Below the pieces are notes generated by a model. The model did not search any database, was not told where the DNA came from, and saw only the letters and a list, made by a program, of their open reading frames with translations. The translations under genes were made by a program, and so were the position numbers. Positions 1 to 6,457 of a stretch of 12,896 nucleotides of DNA are shown here, in pieces. Positions within the stretch are counted from its first letter, which is position 1, and every line of letters begins with the position of its first letter. This stretch comes from Lysobacterales bacterium (lineage in GTDB: Bacteria; Pseudomonadota; Gammaproteobacteria; Xanthomonadales; SZUA-36): positions 1 through 12,896 of the forward strand of contig JABSSV010000213.1 in the NCBI GenBank assembly GCA_013213875.1, given 5' to 3'.

Positions 1-152
1 GCGTGAATTTTGCGGTTGTAACCTTCCCAGGGATCATTGATCGGATCCGTGTTGCGACTCTGGGTGCCGGCACAGGCACTCAGGAATGCCACCGTGAGGG
101 CGCAGATCAGCAGCCGGCGCCAGGGTCTTACTTTGCTTGTTATTGGTTTCAC
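1..152 (-). CDS. mlaA: MlaA (VacJ) outer-membrane lipoprotein, N-terminal part, cut by window edge
   Basis: Only the first 50 codons are inside the window. The reading runs from a GTG at 152 and begins with a basic stretch (residues 1-13), then a hydrophobic segment ending in the lipobox LSAC, with the lipidated Cys at about residue 27. The residue after Cys is Ala, which is compatible with Lol sorting to the outer membrane. The segment DPWEGYNRKIH that follows is the typical start of mature MlaA/VacJ. MlaA sits in the outer membrane with porins and passes phospholipid to or from MlaC. It lies 7 nt downstream of the mlaC stop, so it is probably the next gene of the same operon. An in-frame GTG at 167, overlapping the mlaC stop, is an alternative start; I prefer 152 because it gives a more usual signal peptide. 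No clear ribosome binding site favours either. Confidence 0.85.
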   Translation of the reverse strand, partial: MKPITSKVRPWRRLLICALTVAFLSACAGTQSRNTDPINDPWEGYNRKIH

Positions 153-159
153 GGGCTGA

Positions 160-768
160 CTACTCACTAAGCTTCAGTTCACCACGCGCCAGGCGCTCGG
201 TGACTGCGTCGATGCCCGCTTCCTGTACCTGGGGCATGATCTGGTTGCGGTAGGTGGTGATATAGGAGATGCCCTCCACCACGACATCGAATGCTTTCCA
301 GCCCTCGTCGGTTTTACGAAACACATAATCCACGGGTATCTGCGTGCCGTTTTCCGTGCGCACCCGGGTGCGCACGCGCTGTGCCTTTTCGTTCAGCTCG
401 CCGCGCAGGGGGAGTACCTGCAGCTGATCGCGATTGCGATATTCCAGCATGCCATCAGCGTAGCGGCTGATCAGCACCTCACTCATGGTGTTGGCGAATG
501 CGGTGAGTTGCTCATCACTGATGCCGCGGCCGGCGCGACCGAGAATGAGGCGCGCGGAATAGCGCACATCCATGGTAGGCAGCAGATCCGTACGTACCAG
601 ATCCTGCAGCAGTTCCGGGTTGGCGCGATACTGGGCCTCGTTGGCGCCGATTTTTTGCAGCAAATTACCGGCAACGGAGCGGATCAAATCCTCCGGGCTT
701 TGGTCGTCGGCAACCGCTGCGGAAGAGCACAGGGCGCTGGCCAGCAGCAGGAGCAAAAAGCGTTTCAT
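160..768 (-). CDS. mlaC: MlaC, periplasmic phospholipid-binding protein
   Basis: 202 residues, a normal length for MlaC (Ttg2D/Tol_Tol_Ttg2 family). A Sec signal peptide is visible: Lys2-Arg3, a Leu-rich core, and a likely cleavage site after AVA at residue 20. Family features in the mature part include the segments around VRTDLLPTMDVRYSARLILG, the YADGMLEYRNRD region, and DGWKAFDVVVEGISYITTYRNQ-like C-terminal residues (here EGWKAFDVVVEGISY). MlaC is the soluble carrier that shuttles phospholipid between the MlaFEDB complex in the inner membrane and MlaA in the outer membrane. Its ATG overlaps the mlaD stop in an ATGA arrangement at 765-768, which suggests translational coupling. Lipids are bound in a hydrophobic pocket in known members; I infer the same here. 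Confidence 0.93.
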   Translation of the reverse strand: MKRFLLLLLASALCSSAAVADDQSPEDLIRSVAGNLLQKIGANEAQYRANPELLQDLVRTDLLPTMDVRYSARLILGRAGRGISDEQLTAFANTMSEVLISRYADGMLEYRNRDQLQVLPLRGELNEKAQRVRTRVRTENGTQIPVDYVFRKTDEGWKAFDVVVEGISYITTYRNQIMPQVQEAGIDAVTERLARGELKLSE

Positions 769-1241
769 GGTTCTTCTCCCTCAGTTTCGCCGGCGTTGAA
801 CAGATATTTGCTGATCAGTTGTTCCAGTACGACAGCGGATTGGGTCAACATTAACTCATCACCTTCCTCAAGGACCTCAAAAGAGCCCCCCGGTTCCAGG
901 CCTACATAGCGATCTCCCAGCACGCCACTGGTGAGGATGGACGCGCTCGTGTCCAGTGGGATTTCGTTGTACCGCTGGTCCAGCGTCAGTGTCACCACTG
1001 CCTCAAAGGACAGGGGGTCCAGCATGATGCTATCGACCATGCCGACGGCCACGCCGCCAATTTTCACCGGCGCCCGTGGTTTCAGTTCGGCCACATTGGT
1101 GAAACGGGCGGTAACCGAGTAGCTCTGGTCCCCCAGCTCATTGCCAAAATCCGTGGCCTTGGTGGATAGCCACAGCAGGGCAGCTACGCCGAGCAACAGG
1201 AAAATTCCAGAGGCCAGTTCTACCTTATAGTTCGCTTTCAT
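765..1241 (-). CDS. mlaD: MlaD, MCE-domain inner-membrane protein
   Basis: 158 residues. One N-terminal membrane segment (about residues 8-26) is followed by a single MCE domain (about residues 38-117). Typical MCE marks are ARFTNVAELKPRAPVKIGGVAVGMV and the end motif SGVLGDRYVGLEPGG. After the domain comes a short hydrophobic helix region (AVVLEQLISKYLF) and an acidic tail. In known Mla systems MlaD forms a hexameric ring on MlaE, and its central helices make the lipid channel that meets MlaC. It is somewhat shorter than the Escherichia coli protein (183 aa); the missing part is the C-terminal tail. It starts 15 nt after the mlaE stop and overlaps mlaC by 4 nt, so it belongs to one operon. 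Confidence 0.93.
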   Translation of the reverse strand: MKANYKVELASGIFLLLGVAALLWLSTKATDFGNELGDQSYSVTARFTNVAELKPRAPVKIGGVAVGMVDSIMLDPLSFEAVVTLTLDQRYNEIPLDTSASILTSGVLGDRYVGLEPGGSFEVLEEGDELMLTQSAVVLEQLISKYLFNAGETEGEEP

Positions 1242-1256
1242 GATGACGCGATGCTC

Positions 1257-2009
1257 TTAAGTCATAAATGATGTAAGGATGAAGTCAAAGATCAGCACCA
1301 AGACGGAGCTGACCACGACGGTATTGGTGGTCGCGGTGCCTACTCCGGCGCCGGTCGGCTTGCTGGAGAAGCCATACCAAACGGCAACGAGACTAACGAT
1401 GCCACCGAAAACCAGGCTCTTCCAGACGCCGCTCATAAAGTCCTGCTGAAAGTAAACGCCGCTTTGCAGCTTGGACCAGAACACGCCGGCGTCCAGCCCC
1501 ATGACCCCAATGGAAAATACCACGGCGCCGAGAATGGCCAGCGCATTAAACATGGCGGTCAGCAGCGGCACGGACAGCAGTCCGGCCAGGAAGCGCGGCA
1601 GCGCAATACGCTGGACCGGATCGATAGCCATGAGCTCCATGGCGTCGATCTGGCTGGTCGCCTTCATGAGGCCGATTTCAGCAGCAATGGAGGTGCCGGC
1701 GCGACCGGCGAAGAGCAGCGCGGTCAGTACCGGCCCCAGTTCCCGGAAGAGCGACTTGCCCACCAGCAGACTGACCTGATCAGAGGCGCCAAACTGTTGC
1801 AGCGCATTGATGGACTGCAGCGCCAGCACCATGCCCACAAAGAACCCGCACACCATGATAATCACCAGTGAGCGGGCGCCAATGAGAAAGGTTTGCTGCA
1901 ACACGTTGCGGAGCAGGGCCGGGCCGGGCCGCAGGCCCGCCAGCATGCGCAGCAGAAACAGGGCACTGCGGCCGGCTTCCGTGATGGGGCTTAGCATGGC
2001 TTTTCTCAT
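1257..2009 (-). CDS. mlaE: MlaE, permease subunit of the phospholipid ABC transporter
   Basis: 250 residues, near the family's usual 255-260. It is rich in hydrophobic segments, as expected for the MlaE/YrbE permease (PF02405). Family marks include GMVLALQSINALQQFGA, the highly conserved RELGPVLTALLFAGRAGTSIAAEIG region in the middle, and the ATSQIDAMELMAIDP segment that follows. It forms the membrane dimer that couples MlaF ATP hydrolysis to movement of lipid through MlaD. The start ATG overlaps the mlaF stop (ATGA at 2006-2009). A shorter ORF in another frame over the 5' end (1780-2055) is only a shadow. Confidence 0.94.
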   Translation of the reverse strand: MRKAMLSPITEAGRSALFLLRMLAGLRPGPALLRNVLQQTFLIGARSLVIIMVCGFFVGMVLALQSINALQQFGASDQVSLLVGKSLFRELGPVLTALLFAGRAGTSIAAEIGLMKATSQIDAMELMAIDPVQRIALPRFLAGLLSVPLLTAMFNALAILGAVVFSIGVMGLDAGVFWSKLQSGVYFQQDFMSGVWKSLVFGGIVSLVAVWYGFSSKPTGAGVGTATTNTVVVSSVLVLIFDFILTSFMT

Positions 2010-2842
2010 GAGGCCGCGCCGCTGGCCTGGTCGTAATGAAAGGGGATCGGACCATCCACGTGACCGTTCATGAACTGTTTGACTGCCGGATTATCGCTGT
2101 CACGCAGTTCATCGGGATGGCCCTGACCGGCAATGCGTCCGTCAGCGATGATGTAGCAATAATCGACCAGTCGGCTCATTTGTTCGACATCGTGAGTGAC
2201 CACGATACTGGTCAGGCCCAGGTCGTCGTTGGTTTGACGGATCAACTGATTGATAGTGCTGACCGCAATGGGGTCCAGTCCGGCCATGGGTTCGTCAAAC
2301 ATGACGATGGACGGGTTGAGCACCACGGCCCGGGCCAGGGCAACGCGTCGCGCCATACCGCCTGAGAGAGCGTCGGGCATGAGGTCCCCCGTGCCGCTGA
2401 GCCCAACTGCGTGCAGCTTCTCTTCAACGCGTGCGGCAATAGCCGCCTCGCTCAGGCGCCGGTGCTCGCGTAAGGGCGTGGCGACATTCTCAAACACGGT
2501 CAGGTCGGTAAACAGCGCGCCATTCTGAAGCAGGAACCCCATGTCTTCCCGCAGGGCGAAGAGTTCGCGGCGATTCAGCTCGGTAACGGCTTTACCGTTG
2601 ATGGTGACGGAGCCGGCGTCCGGCTGCAGTTGGCCTGCGATGAGCTTGAGTATGGTGGTCTTGCCCACGCCGCTGGGACCCATGATAGCCACGACGCTGC
2701 CGCGCGGAATATCCATGTCCACGTGGTTCAAAACCCGTCGCTGGCCGCGTCGAAAAGTCAGGCCGCGTACTTTAATCAGAGCCTCTGCTGAGCTCTCGGT
2801 CGCTTGCATGAATGGGTGTTCTTCTAGTGTGCGAGACGCCAT
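2006..2842 (-). CDS. mlaF: MlaF, ATPase subunit of the phospholipid ABC transporter
   Basis: 278 residues with a complete ABC ATPase domain: Walker A GPSGVGKTT (residues 55-63), Q-loop Gln106, signature LSGGMARR (159-166), Walker B IVMFDE (179-184) and switch His217. The MARR form of the signature and the C-terminal extension after about residue 250 are typical of MlaF/Ttg2A. It is cytoplasmic and powers MlaE. It is the first gene of the mla run. The ATG at 2842 gives a short extra N-terminus; an internal ATG at 2809 (Met12) is preceded by an AGAAG element and could be the true start. I see no convincing sigma70 promoter in the 95 bp upstream, although a 12-bp palindrome lies there (2911-2922). 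Confidence 0.94.
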   Translation of the reverse strand: MASRTLEEHPFMQATESSAEALIKVRGLTFRRGQRRVLNHVDMDIPRGSVVAIMGPSGVGKTTILKLIAGQLQPDAGSVTINGKAVTELNRRELFALREDMGFLLQNGALFTDLTVFENVATPLREHRRLSEAAIAARVEEKLHAVGLSGTGDLMPDALSGGMARRVALARAVVLNPSIVMFDEPMAGLDPIAVSTINQLIRQTNDDLGLTSIVVTHDVEQMSRLVDYCYIIADGRIAGQGHPDELRDSDNPAVKQFMNGHVDGPIPFHYDQASGAAS

Positions 2843-2910
2843 TGTAGGTCTTGTTGGACGTGACGGCAGGTAAAATTGGTCACAGCGCGTCGGTCTGTTG
2901 CCGCTGAATC

Positions 2911-2922
2911 CTCCCCGGGGAG
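2911..2922. repeat. 12-bp perfect palindrome upstream of mlaF
   Basis: CTCCCCGGGGAG is a perfect palindrome about 70 bp upstream of mlaF and just after the terminator of the putative upstream RNA. It could be an operator for the mla operon. With no loop it is unlikely to work as an RNA hairpin. The function is inferred from position only. Confidence 0.35.
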
Positions 2923-2937
2923 AAAAATGCGTCCATT

Positions 2938-2968
2938 AAAAAGGCCGGGAAAACAAGTTTTCCCGGCC
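2938..2968 (-). terminator. Intrinsic terminator, minus strand
   Basis: A 12-bp perfect stem (GGCCGGGAAAAC at 2943-2954 with its complement at 2957-2968) is followed, on the minus strand, by TTTTT and then AATGG. The run of T lies only on the minus-strand exit, so it stops leftward transcription. There is no protein gene to its right that it could serve, and it lies before mlaF. It therefore marks the 3' end of a separate minus-strand transcript coming from 2969-3350 and insulates the mla operon. Confidence 0.85.
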
Positions 2969-3347
2969 CATGAAAGATTGGAACTCCGTCTCTGGCAGGC
3001 TGCAGACCCGCCCTAGGCCTTTCCAATTCTGACCTGCCCCGCTTCTGTTCTGCCTGCGGTTGCTGGTCGCGGCCCTTTCCGCCGCCGTTGTTTATCGACG
3101 CCTGAGCGTCTATCTCAGAAGATCGCGAATCTCCCTCGAGTCACCTCCATGGTACGACCGATTTGTTGCAGAACCCGGTCCGGGTGACCTACCCGGTACC
3201 ACCCGGGCATTGGCCGTTTCGTTTCTCCTCAGCGGCGTCGGGCGGGTCGGCCCGGTGCCTCTTTGGTGCGAGCCGTGGTCGGGTTTCTCAACCTTCCCAG
3301 TCTCTGCTCCAACCCAGCTTTTCAGCTGGTGGGATTCCTGTAACGGG
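2938..3347 (-). ncRNA. Putative structured RNA of about 410 nt, family not recognised
   Basis: This stretch has no believable protein on either strand; the open frames in it look like chance ORFs of GC-rich DNA. On the minus strand it is bounded by a promoter-like element (3354-3382) and a strong terminator (2938-2968). Several compact hairpins fit the minus strand: a 6-bp stem capped by a GAAA tetraloop (3314-3329), a 5-bp stem with a UCAG loop (3097-3110), a 5-bp stem with the loop GGAAAGG (3069-3085), and a 7-bp pairing of 2977-2983 with 3021-3027. A cluster of ACCCGG/CCGGGT repeats (3173-3207) allows rival stems. I compared it by eye with RNase P RNA, tmRNA, 6S RNA and the SRP RNA and found none of their conserved cores. 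The 5' end is an estimate from the promoter. Confidence 0.45.
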
Positions 3348-3353
3348 GGACTG

Positions 3354-3382
3354 AAGTTACTCCTCCGCGAGGGGGCTGTCAA
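3354..3382 (-). promoter_or_regulatory. Sigma70-like promoter for the putative RNA
   Basis: On the minus strand a perfect -35 TTGACA (3382-3377) is followed by a 17-bp spacer and TAACTT (3359-3354), which keeps the important T1, A2 and T6 of the -10 element. The start of transcription would be near 3347. Its spacing and the matching terminator 400 bp downstream support it. It is not near any protein start. Confidence 0.5.
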
Positions 3383-3398
3383 AGATCAATCTGTCAGG

Positions 3399-3407
3399 TT
3401 ATCCACA
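3399..3407 (+). promoter_or_regulatory. DnaA box, perfect consensus
   Basis: TTATCCACA, an exact match to the DnaA-binding consensus. It lies 17 bp upstream of the -35 element of the leftward promoter. It is one of three boxes within 77 bp. Confidence 0.6.
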
Positions 3408-3427
3408 GATTCTGAACGATCACTTTA

Positions 3428-3436
3428 TGTGGAAAA
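3428..3436 (-). promoter_or_regulatory. DnaA box, relaxed consensus
   Basis: On the minus strand TTTTCCACA, which fits the relaxed consensus TTWTNCACA with one difference from the perfect box. It lies between the two perfect boxes. Confidence 0.5.
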
Positions 3437-3466
3437 TACAAGCCCATGAAACATGGTTTACGGGCC

Positions 3467-3475
3467 TGTGGATAA
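3467..3475 (-). promoter_or_regulatory. DnaA box, perfect consensus, inverted
   Basis: TGTGGATAA on the plus strand is TTATCCACA on the minus strand, an exact DnaA box facing the one at 3399. A perfect 12-bp palindrome GCAAAATTTTGC (3478-3489) and an AT-rich stretch follow directly. A weaker match (CGTGCATAA, one mismatch) is at 3581-3589. Confidence 0.6.
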
Positions 3476-3695
3476 GGGCAAAATTTTGCGATGAAACGAA
3501 TTTCTTTGCTTCGCATGGGTGGCTCGGCACCAGGACCCGTCATGGGATGGTGGTATCGCTGGCGTCCCTGTTAGACAATGCGTGCATAATTAGACCGGAC
3601 CCGCACTGGCGAGACCAGATCGATACAGCACGCCATCAGCCGTGGTTATGACGGGGAGGCTGTTAGCGGTGTCCCGGGCAAAATATGGCGGTTGA
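3476..3695. other. Non-coding stretch before the nucleotidyltransferase gene
   Basis: No protein gene is supported here. It holds the palindrome GCAAAATTTTGC, an AT-rich run to about 3510, a CATAAT -10-like element at 3585-3590 without a convincing -35, and a five-codon frame starting at 3685 that runs past the ATG of the next gene. I see nothing else I can support. Confidence 0.4.
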
Positions 3696-4757
3696 ATGGT
3701 GAGTGAATCTGTTGTGACAAGGCATCTTGCGGAGCGTGAGCCGGCTGGCTTTGGCGGCGCGATTGAGGCGGTTGTGCTGTCCGGCACCCATCAAAATCCG
3801 CGCCGTCTGGTTAACGGACGCAATAAGGCATTTCTGGAGATAGATGGCCGTCCCCTGGTTCGGCACGTGGTGGATGCGCTGCGTGCGGCGCGCCATATCA
3901 GCGAAATTTTTGTGGTCGGTCCGGCTGATGAACTGGCATCGGTGCTGTCCGATTGTCCCGAGGTGCATTGCGTACCCCAGGAGGGCAAGCTGCTGAGTAA
4001 TGGCTGGGCGGCTATTCGCGCGGTAGAGGCGCGCCGCGAGCAGCAGGCTGAATCAGATTCAGCAGCGCGGCCGGTGCTGCTGGTTTCCTGTGATCTGCCG
4101 CTGGCCTCGCCCGCCGCCATCGATGACTTTGTAGAGCGTGCGGCTCAGGTGGATGCTGCCAGCGGTGCCAATAACGCCATGCTGGTAGGGATTGCCGATG
4201 AGCCGGGCTTGAAGCCCTTCTACGGCGCGGAAACCGAGCAGGGCATAGTGCGACCTTTGGTGCAGATGCAAGAGGGCTTGTTTCGCCTTTCCAATATCTA
4301 TGTCTCGCGGCCACGGAATCTGCAGCACTCCGAGTTCTTGCAAACCAGCTTCTCCTATCGCAAGGCCAAAGACTGGCATAACGTGGCGAAGCTGGTGTTT
4401 TCCCTGTTCCGCCAGCCCGGCGGCTGGTTTGCAGCCTGGATGACCTGTCGTTTGCAATTGACCGCTATGTTGCGACACGGCAAGGGCCGCTGGTATCGGC
4501 GCCTGCGTGCCGGCAATACCTTGACCAAGGTCGAGCGGGGTGTCAGTACGGTGCTGGGCGGGCCGGTCCGCATTGTTGTGACGCCTTACGGCGGGCTGAG
4601 TCTCGATGTGGATGATGAGGAAGATTTCCGCCTGCTCGAAGCGAACTACGAGCGCTGGTCTGCGCTTGGCGCCGCTGAGTTGCCGGCCGATGAATCCTCA
4701 CAGCAGGGCCAGGGAAAGCCAGGGCCAGAAGGTGATCAGAGCCACGGACAGCAGTAG
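3696..4757 (+). CDS. MobA-like nucleotidyltransferase (NTP transferase fold), substrate unknown
   Basis: 353 residues. The first 200 look like a MobA/IspD/GlmU-type nucleotidyltransferase: AVVLSG at residues 25-30, then NKAFLEIDGRPLVRHVVDAL (43-62) with Lys44 as the likely nucleotide-binding lysine, IFVVGPADEL (71-80), and the metal-binding Asp in SCDLPLASP (Asp133). The glycine-rich loop is altered compared with the usual GGxGxR pattern. A second part (about 205-330) with basic and aromatic residues follows, ending in DVDDEEDF. Proteins of this fold move an NMP to a sugar, alcohol or cofactor phosphate; which substrate is used here cannot be told. It stands alone, with no SD of note. Its last 19 codons (from 4698) overlap the 3' end of the convergent dctM gene and encode a low-complexity Gly/Gln tail. 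Confidence 0.8.
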   Translation: MVSESVVTRHLAEREPAGFGGAIEAVVLSGTHQNPRRLVNGRNKAFLEIDGRPLVRHVVDALRAARHISEIFVVGPADELASVLSDCPEVHCVPQEGKLLSNGWAAIRAVEARREQQAESDSAARPVLLVSCDLPLASPAAIDDFVERAAQVDAASGANNAMLVGIADEPGLKPFYGAETEQGIVRPLVQMQEGLFRLSNIYVSRPRNLQHSEFLQTSFSYRKAKDWHNVAKLVFSLFRQPGGWFAAWMTCRLQLTAMLRHGKGRWYRRLRAGNTLTKVERGVSTVLGGPVRIVVTPYGGLSLDVDDEEDFRLLEANYERWSALGAAELPADESSQQGQGKPGPEGDQSHGQQ

Positions 4758-5951
4758 CGCGACGAAGAAGGGTAGCGTGGCAAGGTAAATCTCACCGATG
4801 GGGCGCTCAAAGCGATAGGCGGCGATAAACAGATTGAGCCCAACGGGTGGCGTGAGGTACCCCAGTTGCATGGTGGCCAGAAACACGATGCCCAGATGGG
4901 CCGGATGCACACCAAACTGCTGTGCAACGGGCAAGATCAAGGGTACCACCAGCACGATGGCTGAGAAAATGTCCAGAATCGCGCCCAGGACCAGCAGGAA
5001 CAGCAGCAACATCAGCAGGAACGCCAGGGGGCTGTCCACCATGCCTGATACCCAGGCCAGCAGTTGCTGGGGCACACCCGCGTCAATCATGTAATTGGTA
5101 GAGGCCCGCGATACGCCGAGAATAATCATGATGCCGCCCACCAGAATCATGGACTCACGCATGATTCGCGGCAGTTCGCGCAGCTTTACCTCACGCAGAA
5201 TCAGTACGTCGACCAGCAGCACATAGGCCGCCGTCACGGCCGCAGCTTCCGAAATGGCAAAGGTGCCGGAATAGATGCCGCCCAGGACCACGATCGGTAG
5301 CGGTATTTCCCAACAGGCAGCGCGGCTTGCGGCCCAAACTTCGCGCCAGGAAAAGTCAGCCAGCGGGGTGCGGATTGCGCGGTTTTGCCATACGCTGTAG
5401 GCGCTTAGTACCAGCAGCATGAGAAAGCCCGGTAGCAGCCCCGCCAGGAACAGTTGGTCGATGGGTACTTCAGCGACCACGCCATATAGAATCAGCGGCA
5501 GTGAGGGCGCGAAGAGTAGCCCCAGGCTGCCGGCGGATGTGACCAGCCCCAGATTAAAGCGGTCTCCGTAGCCCGCCTGTTGCATGGCCGGAAACAGGAT
5601 TGCACCGAGGGCGACGATGGTAACGCCCGAAGCACCGGTAAAGGCGGTGAAGAAAGCGCAGGCGGCCAGGGCGACGATGGCCAGGCCGGCGGGCATCCAG
5701 CCAATCAGGGCGGTGGTCAGCCGTACCAGTCGCTGCGGTGCCTGGCTCTCGCTGAGCAGGTAGCCGGCAAAGGTAAACAGGGGAATGGCCAGCAGGATTG
5801 GCATCTCGGCGATGCCCCAGAATTCGATGGCCACCACCTGCAGGTCGATATCGGCCTGATAAAAACTCCACAGGGCGCTGGCTGCAATAAGGGCAAACAG
5901 GGGCGCGCCCAGTATGGCCAGCAGCACCAGCACCGGCGTCAACCAGCTCAT
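4698..5951 (-). CDS. dctM: TRAP transporter large membrane subunit (DctM type)
   Basis: 417 residues, very hydrophobic throughout, matching the usual 420-430 of TRAP DctM subunits (PF06808). Family marks include the early segment GIAEMPILLAIPLFTFAGYLL, the FTGASGVTIVALGAILFPAM stretch, the GSLGLLFAPSLPLILYG motif, and near the C-terminus LGIVFLATMQLGYLTPPVGLNLF. It is the ion-coupled transport subunit in the inner membrane, normally driven by Na+. Its start overlaps the dctQ stop by 4 nt (ATGA at 5948-5951). Its 3' end overlaps the convergent nucleotidyltransferase gene by 60 nt, with no terminator visible between them. Confidence 0.94.
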   Translation of the reverse strand: MSWLTPVLVLLAILGAPLFALIAASALWSFYQADIDLQVVAIEFWGIAEMPILLAIPLFTFAGYLLSESQAPQRLVRLTTALIGWMPAGLAIVALAACAFFTAFTGASGVTIVALGAILFPAMQQAGYGDRFNLGLVTSAGSLGLLFAPSLPLILYGVVAEVPIDQLFLAGLLPGFLMLLVLSAYSVWQNRAIRTPLADFSWREVWAASRAACWEIPLPIVVLGGIYSGTFAISEAAAVTAAYVLLVDVLILREVKLRELPRIMRESMILVGGIMIILGVSRASTNYMIDAGVPQQLLAWVSGMVDSPLAFLLMLLLFLLVLGAILDIFSAIVLVVPLILPVAQQFGVHPAHLGIVFLATMQLGYLTPPVGLNLFIAAYRFERPIGEIYLATLPFFVALLLSVALITFWPWLSLALL

Positions 5952-6454
5952 GACGTTGCTTCCGGCGCCATGGAGCTCTTACGCCAAAGCAGTGCCATGC
6001 CGCGCAGCGCGTGGCGGTAGCTCATGATCGCAAAGCCCACAGGCATGGGCAGCTGCAGCCACCAGGCTGGCGTGCCGTTCAGCAGGGTGTCTTCGAACTC
6101 GCGGGAAGTCATGACAAACTGCCAGCTGTACCAGGCCAGTATGGCGCACACGCCAGCGGTAAATAGTTGGCTGATCAGGCGCGCGAGTCGGCGCTGCCAG
6201 CCATGGAGAAAGCGATCCAGTAGGGGGATAGCAATGTGCTTGTCTGCCCGGCTTGCAGCCATGGCAGCGGCAAGGGTCAACCACAACACCATCATGCGCA
6301 GTAGCTCATCACCGCTGGTCAGCGCCTGCCCAATACCGTTACGGCCGAGGATTTGCCAGCAGGCCAGCCCCATCATGGCTAGCAGCAGACCGCTCAGCAG
6401 CAGGTCTTCAAACCAGCGTCCCAGCCGCTCCAGGCCTTGCAAAACAGCGCTCAT
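5948..6454 (-). CDS. dctQ: TRAP transporter small membrane subunit (DctQ type)
   Basis: 168 residues with four hydrophobic segments (about residues 15-35, 45-65, 85-110 and 130-155), as expected for DctQ (PF04290). The core GDELLRMMVLWLTLAAAMAASRADKHIAI fits the conserved EE/D..R....W....G......K.HI pattern of the family. DctQ pairs with DctM as an accessory membrane subunit needed for transport. It starts 3 nt after the dctP stop and overlaps dctM by 4 nt, so the three are translated as one unit. Confidence 0.9.
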   Translation of the reverse strand: MSAVLQGLERLGRWFEDLLLSGLLLAMMGLACWQILGRNGIGQALTSGDELLRMMVLWLTLAAAMAASRADKHIAIPLLDRFLHGWQRRLARLISQLFTAGVCAILAWYSWQFVMTSREFEDTLLNGTPAWWLQLPMPVGFAIMSYRHALRGMALLWRKSSMAPEATS

Positions 6455-6457
6455 GGA

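Noticed and set aside
1464..1871. Plus-strand open frames inside mlaE (and similar ones in mlaF, dctM and gcdH)
   Set aside because: They are antisense shadows of well-supported genes, with compositions rich in His, Gln, Arg or Ser and no start signals.
2938..3350. RNase P RNA, suggested by size and a short ACCGGGTAGG stretch on the minus strand
   Set aside because: The conserved GAGGAAAGTCC, GAATGACTG and ACAGAACCCGG blocks of RNase P RNA are not in order on either strand.
3110..3382. 90-codon open frame on the minus strand in the same region
   Set aside because: Its start lies inside the promoter -35 element, upstream of the inferred transcription start, and the protein is low in hydrophobic core residues with no family likeness.
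3060..3449. 129-codon open frame on the plus strand in the gene-free region
   Set aside because: No recognisable protein features and no SD; it runs antisense to the hairpin-rich, promoter- and terminator-bounded stretch and over the DnaA box. It looks like a chance ORF in GC-rich DNA.
3399..3510. Chromosomal replication origin
   Set aside because: The DnaA boxes are real matches, but there is no dnaA, dnaN, gidA/mnmG or parAB nearby and no array of AT-rich 13-mers; kept only as a DnaA-box cluster.
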